The translations under genes were made by a program, and so were the position numbers. A stretch of DNA of 64,000 nt. It comes from Chryseobacterium endalhagicum. GTDB taxonomy: Bacteria; Bacteroidota; Bacteroidia; Flavobacteriales; Weeksellaceae. Below, piece after piece: positions 1 through 8,177 of the stretch; the stretch's first letter is position 1; each line of letters starts with the position of its first letter. The notes under the pieces were generated by a model. That model did no database searches, had not been told where the DNA came from, and saw only the letters and a list, made by a program, of their open reading frames with translations. The stretch spans positions 496,001-560,000 of the forward strand of contig NZ_JAELVM010000002.1 in the NCBI RefSeq assembly GCF_016745235.1. Direction: 5' to 3'.

Positions 1-726
1 TTTCTGACTGTTCTGGGACTTTTAACATTGTTCATGGTATATCAATACGTTCCGGAAACCCATACCAAAGCAAAAATTGCCGAGCATGCAGAAGAAGGAA
101 AAGGGTTAAAGGATCATTTAAAAACTATTCTTTCCAATAAAGAATTCATCAGCAGTACCATGATCGGAAGCATCGCATTTGCTTCCCTGATCATCTATAT
201 TTCCAATGCCCCGTTTTTGTTTATGAAGCTTCACAGCTTTTCCAGCGGAGTTTTCAGTCTGATATTCGGATTTAATTCATTAGCACTCATCACAGCAGCC
301 TATCTTACCCCTAAATTAGTCAAAAGAATAAGCGATACAAAGCTTTTACTGGCCGCTACAGTTCTGCTGCTGGTGGTCTGCAGCCTGCATGTCCTGATCG
401 CTGCTTCCGATTTATCTGTAGCCCTGGAAATTATAATGCTGTATCTTTCTTTGCTGGCTATAGGAATTCTGTTCCCGATTACCTCAGCCCACGCTTTATC
501 ACCTTTTAAGGAAGGACGGGGTACCGCAGCTGCTGTGATGGGTTTTATGCAATTGATGGTTACTTTTATACTTTCAGGACTGGCAGGGTTTATAGAGGCG
601 GATTCCATTATGCCGATGGTTATTCTGCGTGCAGGGATTGCTTTAATTGCCGTTGGGTTTGCGTACCGCTCATTTACGAATAAAAAGGGGACTATAGAAT
701 TGGAGAGCCCCAAAGGGGCGATTTAG
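1..726 (+). CDS. Bcr/CflA-type MFS efflux transporter, 3' part
   Basis: The reading frame is open from base 1, so the gene starts outside the window; 241 residues remain of a family that is usually about 400 long. Hydrophobic segments alternate with short basic loops, as in the C-terminal half of a 12-helix major facilitator. The stretch around SNAPFLFM (roughly residue 65) and the later HALSPFKEGRGTAAA segment resemble the drug:proton antiporters of the Bcr/CflA group. These pumps export drugs or sulfonamide-like compounds across the inner membrane. An internal TTG at 28 and ATG at 34 fall inside the conserved protein and are unlikely to be starts. The substrate cannot be read from the sequence. 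Confidence 0.8.
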   Translation, partial: FLTVLGLLTLFMVYQYVPETHTKAKIAEHAEEGKGLKDHLKTILSNKEFISSTMIGSIAFASLIIYISNAPFLFMKLHSFSSGVFSLIFGFNSLALITAAYLTPKLVKRISDTKLLLAATVLLLVVCSLHVLIAASDLSVALEIIMLYLSLLAIGILFPITSAHALSPFKEGRGTAAAVMGFMQLMVTFILSGLAGFIEADSIMPMVILRAGIALIAVGFAYRSFTNKKGTIELESPKGAI

Positions 727-869
727 CCAAAGAATTGGATGAAATCCTATTCTTTTATCATTTTTACATCATCCCGTCATTTCCCCTTTTGGTCATATCA
801 TTCCGGCACTTAATCAAGTAATTTTTGTTGACGGGCTCCAAAGGTATCTCTTTGCATAAAATTTAAATT

Positions 870-1772
870 ATGAAGAGAAATCTTTTGGCAGCTGCATGCT
901 GTCTGCTTGGATATGGAATCAGTGCCCAGTCAGGAATATCAGGAGAATTGAAGACCGAATACATCCCTTTTTCCAGTTACATCCGCCCGGAAGACAGCGT
1001 AAAAACAAATTCAAAAAGTAATTTTAAAAGGGCAGACCTTAACCTCAGCATTCCCATCTCAATGAAAAAGGATAGCAGCGGAAGGGTAAAGGCCTGGGCA
1101 TTGCTGCTCAGCGGATCTTATGCGAAAATGAACCATAAAGATTATGAAAAACAGCTGTTTCCTGATCAGATGCTGAATGCACAGGCCGGAATCCAGCACA
1201 TGAGACCTCTGGGAAAGAAATGGAGCATGATGATGACCGCCTCAGTAGGAGTGTATACAGATCTGGAGCAAATAAGTTCCGACGATATTCTGGGGCAGGG
1301 CGGTGTTTTGTTTATCAGACATTTCAATCCGAATCTGGCTCTTGGAGGAGGTCCTGTACTCACAACGGCTTTTGGAGTCCCTATGATATTGCCTTGGATC
1401 TATTTCGACTGGAAAACCCACGGAAAAATTAAGTTTAATATCAATTTCCCGGAAGGAATGGAAGCTGGCTATCTGTTTTCGGACAAATTTGCTTTAAAGG
1501 CAGTAGTAAACCTCAGCGGAATGACGGTAGAAAGAAATAAAGACGGAAAATCCATGCTGCTGGGCTACCAGCAGATCACAGCGGGAATCAGGCCTGAATT
1601 AAAACTGAATGATAAGCTCAGCCTCCGGCTTACAGGAGGAACGGCTCTGCTGAGAAGTTTCAGTGAAAACGACAGGAAGATCAAAAGTATTTTTAAAGAC
1701 AAAAAAATCGCTGATCCCAAATTTGCCAGCACATTTTATGCAGCCGTATCATTGAGGTGGAATTTGCCGTAA
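870..1772 (+). CDS. DUF6268-like secreted/outer membrane protein
   Basis: A 300-residue protein with a clear signal peptide (basic MKRN start, hydrophobic core, cleavage near SAQ at about residue 20). The mature part alternates polar and hydrophobic residues and has many aromatic-ended strands, which suggests an outer-membrane beta barrel; it ends in an aromatic-rich strand (LRWNLP). It resembles the DUF6268 family common in flavobacteria, which has no known function. It is a single gene, 143 bases after the efflux gene, and is followed by a large inverted repeat. Start chosen at the ATG right before the signal peptide. Confidence 0.65.
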   Translation: MKRNLLAAACCLLGYGISAQSGISGELKTEYIPFSSYIRPEDSVKTNSKSNFKRADLNLSIPISMKKDSSGRVKAWALLLSGSYAKMNHKDYEKQLFPDQMLNAQAGIQHMRPLGKKWSMMMTASVGVYTDLEQISSDDILGQGGVLFIRHFNPNLALGGGPVLTTAFGVPMILPWIYFDWKTHGKIKFNINFPEGMEAGYLFSDKFALKAVVNLSGMTVERNKDGKSMLLGYQQITAGIRPELKLNDKLSLRLTGGTALLRSFSENDRKIKSIFKDKKIADPKFASTFYAAVSLRWNLP

Positions 1773-1774
1773 TG

Positions 1775-1941
1775 GTAAGGATGGAGGATGGGAGCGGGAA
1801 GATGGAGGTTATTGAAGTTGTTAAGAACAATTTTATGTTTTTTTTATTTAAATCTACAAGGATATTTATAATCAATTGTCTACAAGTTAATAATTGTCGG
1901 ATAGTAACCTCCATCTTCCCGCTCCCATCCTCCATCCTTAC
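1775..1941. repeat. Perfect 36-bp inverted repeat, purine-rich interspersed element
   Basis: The arms 1775-1810 and 1906-1941 are exact reverse complements over 36 bases, with a 95-base AT-rich spacer. The left arm is almost all purine (GGATGGAGGATGGGAGCGGG core). The element begins just after the stop of the upstream gene. A related, less perfect pair lies at about 23268-23303 and 23672-23708. It looks like a dispersed palindromic repeat rather than a terminator, because the spacer is long. Confidence 0.8.
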
Positions 1942-1963
1942 AAAATAGTTTCCCTCTTCCTTC

Positions 1964-2698
1964 CTATTTACTAATAAGCTTCTTATACACCACCTGATTC
2001 AGCAGTTCCTCCTTTCTTGTACGGGAAATAGGAAGTTCTGTTTTGTTGATGAACAGACGTCCGCCCGAAATCATATCGATGTGGGTAATATTGATCAGGA
2101 AAGATTTATGAATTCTGAAAAAATGTTCTGACGGCAGAGATTCTTCAATCGCCTTCATGGTTTGATGAATGACAAGGGATTTATCTTTAAAGTGAAGTTT
2201 CGTATAATTCTGCATACTTTCAATATACAGGATATCTACCCAGGAAACTTTGACGAAGGTATCGGACTGTCTTACATACAGAAAGGGATCGTCAAAAGGG
2301 GAATTCTTCTTTAGCTTTTCAGCGACAATAAACTGCTGCTGGGCCTTGTTCACCGCCTGATAAAAACGATTGAACGCAATAGGTTTCAGAAGATAATCCA
2401 CCACCTGAAGCCGGTAGCCTTCCAGCGCATATTCCGAATAGGCCGTTGTGAGAATGGATAAAGGCGGATTTTCAAGCTGCTCCAGAAATTCAAGGCCGTT
2501 TAAATAAGGCATGTTGATATCCAGAAAAAGAAGATCAATTTCCTTTTCTTTCACTATAGCATCTGCTTCCAGTGCTGTAGCGCAGGTTCCTTCCACAGTT
2601 AAGAAATCGATCTGGTCTGCCAGCTCTTTAAGGTGGAATCTTGCCAGAGGTTCATCATCGATGATCAGGCATTTCATTTTGGGAATATTATGACTCAT
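1964..2698 (-). CDS. LytTR-family response regulator
   Basis: A 244-residue two-domain regulator. The receiver domain (about residues 8-125) has the acidic pair D14/D15, the phosphoacceptor D60 in LFLDINMP, and a conserved Lys in LLKPI. The C-terminal part (about 145-244) is a LytTR DNA-binding domain with typical YIESMQNY and FFRIHKSFLIN motifs. It overlaps the kinase gene by 11 bases if the first ATG is used; starting at Met8 (2677), where family members usually begin, would instead leave 10 bases between them. It should be the transcriptional output of the adjacent LytS-type kinase; target genes are unknown. Confidence 0.93.
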   Translation of the reverse strand: MSHNIPKMKCLIIDDEPLARFHLKELADQIDFLTVEGTCATALEADAIVKEKEIDLLFLDINMPYLNGLEFLEQLENPPLSILTTAYSEYALEGYRLQVVDYLLKPIAFNRFYQAVNKAQQQFIVAEKLKKNSPFDDPFLYVRQSDTFVKVSWVDILYIESMQNYTKLHFKDKSLVIHQTMKAIEESLPSEHFFRIHKSFLINITHIDMISGGRLFINKTELPISRTRKEELLNQVVYKKLISK

Positions 2699-3749
2699 GG
2701 TTATCAGATAATTGTAACGTTAAACTTACTTTATACACCTCATCACCGGATTCAATCTTAAGCTCATGAGCATCCGGATACTGAAGTTTTAACCGCTTTT
2801 GTACATTTTGAAGGCCGATTCCGCCGGAGCCTTCCTTTTTTGGATATCCGGCAACATTGGAGTAGCAGTTTTCAACATTAAATAAAAGGAAACCGTCTTT
2901 TTCCAGGCAGGAAATTTTTACATATCCTTTATGTCCGGGAAGCCTGCATACATACTTAAATGCATTTTCTATGAATGGAGCCAGCAGGAGAGGAGCAATG
3001 AATGATTTTTTATTTTCAATATTCCAGTCTGAACTTACTTCCAGCTCATTCCCCCATCTTAATTTTTCCACTTCCACCAGATTCCGGAGATGCTCAATAT
3101 CCTTATCCAGAGGAACCAGATTCTGGCTGCAGTGATAGAGCTGATAGCGAAGAATATCTGAAAATTTAAGCAGCAGATAATCGGCTAATTTCGTATCTGT
3201 TCTCATTAAAATATGAATATGATTCAGAATATTAAAAACCACGTGAGGATTGATCTGGTCCTGTAATAATTTCAATTGATTTTCCAGATGAGCTTGTTGA
3301 AGCAGGATATGATCCCGTTCTATTCTTCCGTGTTCCTGATAAAATTTAATACCGCATGCAGATCCGTTAATAAGAAAAGAAGCCGGCAGCGCAAGATAGA
3401 AGCCTTTCCACAAAAAAGGAAGATGATCTACAAAATCGGCGGGAAGCTGATTCTTTGAATTGACTTCAATATAGGTGAAGATCAAAGAATAAATAAAGCT
3501 CAGTAAAAGAATAACTCCGGTAGCCTGAATTAGAAAAGTCTTCATCTTTTTTGACCGTAATGCTTTGGGAAGAAGTCTTGTGGTGAGAAAATGAGTAAAA
3601 AGAAAAGAAGTAATGAGAAGCGCGATCGTCTGAAGCAGAGCTGAGGTTTTGTCGGATCCTGCCTGGAAATTGATATATACCGCAGCGGAAAAAACAAGCC
3701 AGAAAATCGCCACAAAAATATGTTCTCTTAAAATAAAAGGTTTTGTCAT
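2688..3749 (-). CDS. LytS/YehU-type sensor histidine kinase
   Basis: A 353-residue membrane kinase. Four hydrophobic helices occupy about residues 10-135, followed by a coiled linker and the His_kinase domain with the phosphoacceptor H169 in the QINPHVVFN motif. The ATP-binding part shows the N box (PFIENAFKY) and a G box (GGIGLQN). No separate sensor domain is visible, so the signal is probably sensed by the membrane helices. It is translationally linked to the LytTR regulator downstream. A hairpin terminator at 3778-3804 separates it from the barrel gene upstream. Confidence 0.92.
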   Translation of the reverse strand: MTKPFILREHIFVAIFWLVFSAAVYINFQAGSDKTSALLQTIALLITSFLFTHFLTTRLLPKALRSKKMKTFLIQATGVILLLSFIYSLIFTYIEVNSKNQLPADFVDHLPFLWKGFYLALPASFLINGSACGIKFYQEHGRIERDHILLQQAHLENQLKLLQDQINPHVVFNILNHIHILMRTDTKLADYLLLKFSDILRYQLYHCSQNLVPLDKDIEHLRNLVEVEKLRWGNELEVSSDWNIENKKSFIAPLLLAPFIENAFKYVCRLPGHKGYVKISCLEKDGFLLFNVENCYSNVAGYPKKEGSGGIGLQNVQKRLKLQYPDAHELKIESGDEVYKVSLTLQLSDNHES

Positions 3750-3777
3750 GGAGAAGGGTAAGTGAATTTATAAAAAA

Positions 3778-3804
3778 TTAGAAACTGCAGGGCGCAGTTT
3801 CTAA
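3778..3804 (-). terminator. Intrinsic terminator after the porin-like gene
   Basis: An 11-bp perfect stem (TTAGAAACTGC with GCAGTTTCTAA) and a 5-base loop. Read on the minus strand it is followed by a run of T, so it ends transcription of the gene at 3827-4420 before the kinase gene. Confidence 0.85.
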
Positions 3805-3826
3805 TACGTAAAGATAATTTAAGTTT

Positions 3827-4420
3827 TTAGAATAAGAAGTATCCTATCCCAAGGCTAAAGCTATGCGGCTTAGACTTAAATTCCTTGCTGATGCTTGAAA
3901 GACCTGTTTCGTAGCGGAGATCTGCCGTAAAGTTTTTATAATCTACTCCAATACCTCCCGTAACCCCGATATTGGATTTATCAAATTTTTTAAATCCGTC
4001 CTGAAGCGCCTGTGAGGTAGATAGATTATTCTTAAAAGTATAGCTGTAAACCCCTCCGGCAAAAGCTCTGACATTGAAATCTTTTGTATTGATGAATTTG
4101 TAACCAATAACTACAGGAATATCAATGGAATTCCAGGTCAGTTTTGGCGAGCTTCCGTCTTTCTGGCTGTAAGACGTCTTTCTTTTGTTGAATAATGCTT
4201 CTCCCTGCACATAAAGGCTGCCGAGATCCATCCGGGTCATGATTCCTCCCTGATAGCCCAAACCGTATTTCCCTTCCAATGCCGAAGATTCCGTTGAGGT
4301 TTTTGTAAAATTTGCCCCTCCCTTAATCCCGATATGAAAAGCCGGGGTTTGCTGTGCTTTCGTTTCCACCGAGCAGGTAATGCATAATAAAAATGAGCTT
4401 AGTGCTAAAATCTGTTTCAT
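3827..4420 (-). CDS. PorT-like outer membrane beta-barrel protein
   Basis: A 198-residue protein starting at the ATG at 4420, directly before a signal peptide (MKQILALSSF, cleavage near TKAQQ). A longer frame reaches 4453 but would place 11 extra residues before the signal peptide. The mature protein has the pattern of an 8-strand outer-membrane barrel (GIKGGANF at the start, repeated GxGY turns, C-terminal SLGIGYFLF ending in Phe), matching the outer-membrane beta-barrel domain family common in Bacteroidota. Single gene with its own terminator; function unknown. Confidence 0.85.
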   Translation of the reverse strand: MKQILALSSFLLCITCSVETKAQQTPAFHIGIKGGANFTKTSTESSALEGKYGLGYQGGIMTRMDLGSLYVQGEALFNKRKTSYSQKDGSSPKLTWNSIDIPVVIGYKFINTKDFNVRAFAGGVYSYTFKNNLSTSQALQDGFKKFDKSNIGVTGGIGVDYKNFTADLRYETGLSSISKEFKSKPHSFSLGIGYFLF

Positions 4421-4537
4421 AAATTGCTGTAATAATTTGCTGCAAAACAACAACTATGAAGCAGACGGGAAAACTTTATTTGATGAACGGCAGGGATGCT
4501 TTGACAAGGACCTGTTTTTAACTGAAAGAAAATAAAA

Positions 4538-4561
4538 AACCGGGAGTATTATCTTCCGGTT
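4538..4561 (-). terminator. Intrinsic terminator of the double-glycine peptide gene
   Basis: On the minus strand AACCGG pairs with CCGGTT around a short AT-rich loop, with an extra imperfect inner pairing, and a TTTTTTA run follows. It lies 7 bases beyond the stop codon of the small peptide gene. Confidence 0.75.
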
Positions 4562-4568
4562 GATTGTA

Positions 4569-4811
4569 TTAAAAAGGTTCCTCTTCACAAATAGTTGGCG
4601 GAATACATCCTCCACCACCCGGATTCCCGCCACCGCCGACGGCAATACATTTTCCCGGGCTGCCATCTTCATACATTTCACAGCCCTTTCCGAAAGAACA
4701 ATCACAGTCTGTCCTGCAATCAGCGGAATCGCCGTTCATATGGCAGCCATTTATTCCTCCGCCAAGAATCACAGAAAGATTCTTTCTTGAAATTTTCTTA
4801 ATGTTTCTCAT
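4569..4811 (-). CDS. Bacteriocin-like peptide with double-glycine leader
   Basis: An 80-residue peptide. Residues 1-18 (MRNIKKISRK...ILGG) are a basic, amphipathic leader ending in a Gly-Gly(-Gly) site, like leaders cut by C39-peptidase ABC transporters. The predicted core has eight Cys and many Gly, acidic and Asn residues. A second peptide at 56405-56611 shares the leader pattern M-[KR]-N-[IL]-K-K-[IL]-[ST]-R-[KE]-N and the same Gly-Gly position. No transporter or modifying enzyme is nearby, so export would have to be supplied elsewhere. Whether it is an antimicrobial, a signal or something else cannot be told. Confidence 0.7.
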   Translation of the reverse strand: MRNIKKISRKNLSVILGGGINGCHMNGDSADCRTDCDCSFGKGCEMYEDGSPGKCIAVGGGGNPGGGGCIPPTICEEEPF

Positions 4812-4944
4812 AATAATTTGATCTTAAAAGTTAGTAATCTGGTATTTACGTAAATATAACAAAAAAATAAATCATTTCATCAGGAAGAGAAATATGTTGA
4901 AAGTAAGGCGTAAAAGCCAGAACTGAAAACATTTAAGAAATAAA

Positions 4945-4975
4945 AAAACCGCTGTTTTCACAACGGTTTTTATTA
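4945..4975 (-). terminator. Intrinsic terminator after the TonB-C protein
   Basis: AAAAACCGTTG pairs with CAGCGGTTTTT (one G-T wobble) around a 6-base loop, read on the minus strand immediately after the stop of the gene at 4976. The T-rich arm works in both directions. Confidence 0.8.
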
Positions 4976-5548
4976 TTATGGTTTACTGAAATTTAACTGT
5001 AAAGGAAGACTGACCACAGAAAGAACGGGTCTGCCGTTTGATTCCGCAGGTTTCCACTTGCCTTTATTCTTAATCCGGTAAAAAGCTGCTTCTATAAAGG
5101 CGTTCACATCTTCATTATTACCTTTTACCCTTGCATTAGAAACATTTCCTTTAGAATCCAGGGTGAATTTCAATGTTATCTTATAAGGATTAACTGCAAA
5201 ATTAAGGAAAGAAAGATCAACCGCTTCGTTTAAAAGCTTTTGAAAAGACGCCTTTCCGGTCTCATATTCAGCTTCTTTAGTGATTTTTGGAGCCATAGGA
5301 GGCGGTACATCTGTTATTGCCTTCTTTTCCTCTTCAGCAATTTTTTCCAGAGCATCTTTATAGGCTGATATTTTTTCTTCCGTAAGAAGCCATTCCTGCT
5401 TGGTTCTCTCATCATTAGGCTTCGGATATTTCTTATACAGTGATTTTACTTTTCTTTCATACTTCGAATCGGCTTTCTGAAATTCAGATACCTGTGCGCT
5501 GCTGAAAGCAAAAACCAAAATACATGCTAATGCCGAAAGTCTTTTCAT
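4976..5548 (-). CDS. Secreted protein with TonB C-terminal-like domain
   Basis: A 190-residue protein with a signal peptide (cleavage near SSAQ, about residue 19), a charged helical middle part (residues 25-85, Lys/Glu-rich) and a C-terminal domain of about 90 residues with the features of a TonB C-terminal domain (KITLKFTLDSKGNVSNARV, later KWKPAESNGRPV). Unlike a true TonB it has a cleavable signal instead of an inner-membrane anchor and lacks a Pro-rich spacer, so it may be a periplasmic binding domain rather than an energy transducer. It follows pepT by 10 bases and is probably cotranscribed. Confidence 0.7.
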   Translation of the reverse strand: MKRLSALACILVFAFSSAQVSEFQKADSKYERKVKSLYKKYPKPNDERTKQEWLLTEEKISAYKDALEKIAEEEKKAITDVPPPMAPKITKEAEYETGKASFQKLLNEAVDLSFLNFAVNPYKITLKFTLDSKGNVSNARVKGNNEDVNAFIEAAFYRIKNKGKWKPAESNGRPVLSVVSLPLQLNFSKP

Positions 5549-5558
5549 CAGGATTAAA

Positions 5559-6806
5559 TTAAGCTTTTACAATATTGATGATCACTGCCGTTGCCTGTTC
5601 CATGCTTTCAAGAGCTACGTACTCGTAAGGTCCGTGGAAGTTCATTCCTCCCGCAAAAATATTGGGGCACGGAAGTCCCATATAAGACAGCTGAGCGCCG
5701 TCTGTTCCTCCTCTAATCGCCTTGATTTTAGGCTCAATTCCAGCTTCTTTCATCGCTTTTGCAGCAAGGTCAATGATGTGCATTTTTCCTTCAAACTGCT
5801 GCTTCATGTTTCTGTACTGTTCTTTGATCTCCACTTCCGCCGTTCCTTCACCATGTTTCTGGTTGAATTCCGCTACTTTTTCTTCTAAGAATTTTTTTCT
5901 CGCCTCATATTTTTCTTCGTCATGATCGCGGATGATATACTGAAGTTTTGCCTCTGAAATATCAGCAGTGATGTCCATTAAATGATAAAACCCATCAAAT
6001 CCTTTAGTCGTAGCCGGAGTTTCATTCGCCGGAAGCAATTGTACAAATTCTGCTGCCAGAAGGCCTGCATTGACCATTTTTCCGTAAGCATAACCCGGGT
6101 GAACACTCAGTCCGTGGATTTTTACCACGGCTCCTGCTGCATTAAAGTTCTCATACTCAAGTTCTCCAACTTCACTTCCGTCCATAGTATAAGCCCATTC
6201 AGCACCGAATTTTGCCACATCAAATTTATGTGCTCCTCTGCCGATTTCCTCATCAGGCGTAAATCCTACAGCAATTCTTCCGTGCTTGATGTCCGGATTG
6301 GCGATAAGATATTCTGCTGCCGTTACAATTTCTGCGCATCCTGCCTTATCATCAGCTCCTAGAAGCGTGTTTCCGTCAGTAGTGATCAGTGTTTGGCCGA
6401 TATATTTTTTTAAACTTTCAAATTTTGAAGGAGATAGAGTAAATCCTGTCGTCTGATTAAGTAAAAGATCACTTCCGTCATAGTTTTCCCAAACCTGCGG
6501 CTTTACGTTTTCGCCGCTGAAATCCGGAGAAGTATCGTAATGCGAGATAAAACCTATCGTAGGTCTGTCATTATTCTCTAAATTGGAAGGGACATATCCC
6601 ATAATATAACCATTGTCATCAATAGAAACATCTTCCAGGCCTATCGTTTTCAATTCTTCAGCAATATATTTTGCAATATCCCACTGTCTGGGAGTAGAAG
6701 GTGTAGTTTCACTTTCTGCATCGCTGGTTGAGTATATTTTTACATAGGCAAGAAAACGGTTCAGTAATTTCTCTTTCCACATCTGGTTAAATTCTATTGC
6801 GCTCAT
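5559..6806 (-). CDS. pepT: Peptidase T (tripeptide aminopeptidase)
   Basis: A 415-residue M20-family zinc peptidase, close to the usual length of PepT (about 408). Visible metal and catalytic motifs: SHYDTSP (H89, D91), GADDKAG (bridging Asp), TPDEEIGRG (catalytic Glu pair), YTMDGSEVGE and near the C terminus NFHGPYEY (His). It removes the N-terminal residue of tripeptides in the cytoplasm. The first ATG is used; Met9 is a weaker alternative. A Bacteroidota -7 box lies just upstream on the minus strand. It heads a two-gene unit with the TonB-C protein. Confidence 0.95.
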   Translation of the reverse strand: MSAIEFNQMWKEKLLNRFLAYVKIYSTSDAESETTPSTPRQWDIAKYIAEELKTIGLEDVSIDDNGYIMGYVPSNLENNDRPTIGFISHYDTSPDFSGENVKPQVWENYDGSDLLLNQTTGFTLSPSKFESLKKYIGQTLITTDGNTLLGADDKAGCAEIVTAAEYLIANPDIKHGRIAVGFTPDEEIGRGAHKFDVAKFGAEWAYTMDGSEVGELEYENFNAAGAVVKIHGLSVHPGYAYGKMVNAGLLAAEFVQLLPANETPATTKGFDGFYHLMDITADISEAKLQYIIRDHDEEKYEARKKFLEEKVAEFNQKHGEGTAEVEIKEQYRNMKQQFEGKMHIIDLAAKAMKEAGIEPKIKAIRGGTDGAQLSYMGLPCPNIFAGGMNFHGPYEYVALESMEQATAVIINIVKA

Positions 6807-6822
6807 GAATTTTAAATTTCAA

Positions 6823-6830
6823 CAAATATA
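6823..6830 (-). promoter_or_regulatory. Bacteroidota -7 box upstream of pepT
   Basis: On the minus strand this reads TATATTTG, a perfect TAnnTTTG, 16 bases from the pepT start codon. No good -33 TTTG was found at the usual distance. Confidence 0.55.
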
Positions 6831-6950
6831 CAATGTAAATTTTCAAATCCGGACGTTAAAGCATATTTTCAAGGGACGGCGCTTATGTATTTTTTTAATC
6901 TGAATCAGCAATTTCATTAATCAAATAAATTGTTATAACTTGCATGAATT

Positions 6951-7367
6951 ATGATGTCCAAACGTTGCAAATATGCTTTGAAAGCAATGATCAGACTGGC
7001 AAGAAACTACAATCAGGGATTTTTGTCAACCGCTATTATTGCACAGGATGAGAATATTTCCAAAAAGTTTTTAGAACAGATTCTTCTTGAATTAAAAAGA
7101 GCCAAACTCGTGAACAGCAAACAGGGAAATGCCGGAGGATATTATCTCCTGAAATCTCCTGATGATGTTTCACTGGCCGATATTTACCGTATTTTCGAGG
7201 GTCCGATCGCTCTGACTCCCTGTATTTCATTAAACTTTTACGAACCTTGCGACGACTGTGTGGATGAAGCTACCTGCTATCTCAGAAATGAACTGATGAT
7301 CGTAAGAGAAAAAACCAGGAAAAGCATGATGGAAGCTACCCTTACTTCCTTTATAAAAAACAGCTGA
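6951..7367 (+). CDS. Rrf2-family regulator of the sulfur operon
   Basis: A 138-residue protein. The winged-helix region (about residues 5-80) follows the Rrf2 pattern (KYALKAMIRLA, ISKKFLEQILLELK, GNAGGYYL). A cluster of four Cys in the second half (C-I-S..., EPCDDC, ATC) is like the Fe-S or thiol-sensing loop of IscR and related proteins. Known relatives include CymR, which represses cysteine genes in Firmicutes. It lies directly upstream of the sulfate assimilation genes, and an inverted repeat overlapping their promoter is a likely operator. The start may be at 6951 or 6954 (consecutive ATGs). Confidence 0.88.
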   Translation: MMSKRCKYALKAMIRLARNYNQGFLSTAIIAQDENISKKFLEQILLELKRAKLVNSKQGNAGGYYLLKSPDDVSLADIYRIFEGPIALTPCISLNFYEPCDDCVDEATCYLRNELMIVREKTRKSMMEATLTSFIKNS

Positions 7368-7385
7368 AATTTTTTTTAATTTTTA

Positions 7386-7408
7386 TATCCTAGTAATTTG
7401 GTAGGATA
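7386..7408 (+). promoter_or_regulatory. Candidate Rrf2 operator in front of cysH
   Basis: TATCCTA (7386-7392) and TAGGATA (7402-7408) form a perfect 7-bp inverted repeat with a 9-base spacer. The spacer contains the likely -33 TTTG (7397-7400), so binding here would block the promoter. The assignment to the adjacent Rrf2 regulator is inference from position. Confidence 0.6.
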
Positions 7409-7429
7409 AGTGGGATTTATATATATTTG
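7397..7429 (+). promoter_or_regulatory. Promoter of the sulfate assimilation operon
   Basis: A -33 element TTTG (7397-7400) and a perfect -7 element TATATTTG (7422-7429) are separated by 21 bases, within the Bacteroidota consensus. The cysH start codon is 22 bases beyond the -7 box. Confidence 0.7.
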
Positions 7430-7451
7430 CAGGAATAAAATTCATTTTGAA

Positions 7452-8165
7452 ATGGAAAACAGTCTGAAAATAGAATATGAAAACCTGCTGGAAGAGGCCT
7501 CAGAAGCCACTTTCGGGACGGATTATTTGCAGAAGTTATCTGACAGATTTCCAGGCGGGCTGATCTTTTCTACCAGCTTCAGTTATGAAGATCAGGTAGT
7601 AACCCATCTGATAAAGAACCTGGATATTGATTTATTTACACTGGATACCGGAAGACTTTTTGAGCAGACCTATGAAACCTGGACCTCATCCAGGGCTTTC
7701 TTCAAAAAGAATATAAAAGCCTACTATCCTGATCCCGAAGCCCTGCAGAAACTGGTCTCGGAAAACGGTCCGGATTCCTTCTATCAATCTGTAGAAAAAA
7801 GAAAAGCATGCTGCAATATCCGGAAAGTAGAGCCTTTAAAAAAAGCACTTAAGGGTTATAAAGTATGGATAACAGGACTACGCTCAGAACATTCCGCGGG
7901 AAGAGGGCAGATGCCGCAGCTGGAATGGGACCCGGATCATCAGATTATTAAATTCCATCCCATCCTTCACTGGACGACTCAGCAGGTGGCAGAATATGTT
8001 CAGAACCATCATTTGCCCTATAATTATCTTCATAAAAAAGGATTTGTAAGCATCGGATGCGAGCCCTGTACAAGAGCCATCAAAGAAGGGGAAGATTTCA
8101 GAGCGGGCCGCTGGTGGTGGGAAGATGCAGATAAAAAAGAATGCGGCTTACACGTTCATCAATAA
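7452..8165 (+). CDS. cysH: APS/PAPS reductase with Fe-S cluster motifs
   Basis: A 237-residue protein that reduces activated sulfate to sulfite. The PP-loop-type nucleotide site (STSFSYEDQ), LDTGRLF and GLRSEHSAGR motifs mark the CysH family. It has the Cys-Cys pair in KACCNIRK and the CxxC in GCEPCTR that bind a [4Fe-4S] cluster in APS reductases, plus the catalytic Cys in the C-terminal ECGLH. This, together with the lack of an APS kinase (cysC) gene, suggests that APS and not PAPS is the substrate. The frame is open from 7410, but the ATG at 7452 fits family starts and lies properly after the promoter. Confidence 0.94.
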   Translation: MENSLKIEYENLLEEASEATFGTDYLQKLSDRFPGGLIFSTSFSYEDQVVTHLIKNLDIDLFTLDTGRLFEQTYETWTSSRAFFKKNIKAYYPDPEALQKLVSENGPDSFYQSVEKRKACCNIRKVEPLKKALKGYKVWITGLRSEHSAGRGQMPQLEWDPDHQIIKFHPILHWTTQQVAEYVQNHHLPYNYLHKKGFVSIGCEPCTRAIKEGEDFRAGRWWWEDADKKECGLHVHQ

Positions 8166-8177
8166 AAAAATACAAAT

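Noticed and set aside
300..713. Long antisense reading frame opposite the efflux gene
   Set aside because: It is a shadow of the real gene: no start context, no recognisable protein, and the plus-strand frame encodes a clear membrane transporter. Many similar antisense frames across the window were left out for the same reason.
1757..1948. Small frames running through the 36-bp inverted repeat on both strands
   Set aside because: Each is created by the repeat arms being free of stops; they have low-complexity repeat-derived residues and no start signal.
4454..4705. Antisense frames over the double-glycine peptide gene
   Set aside because: The minus-strand peptide has a leader, Gly-Gly site and a terminator, whereas the other frames have no features of a real protein.
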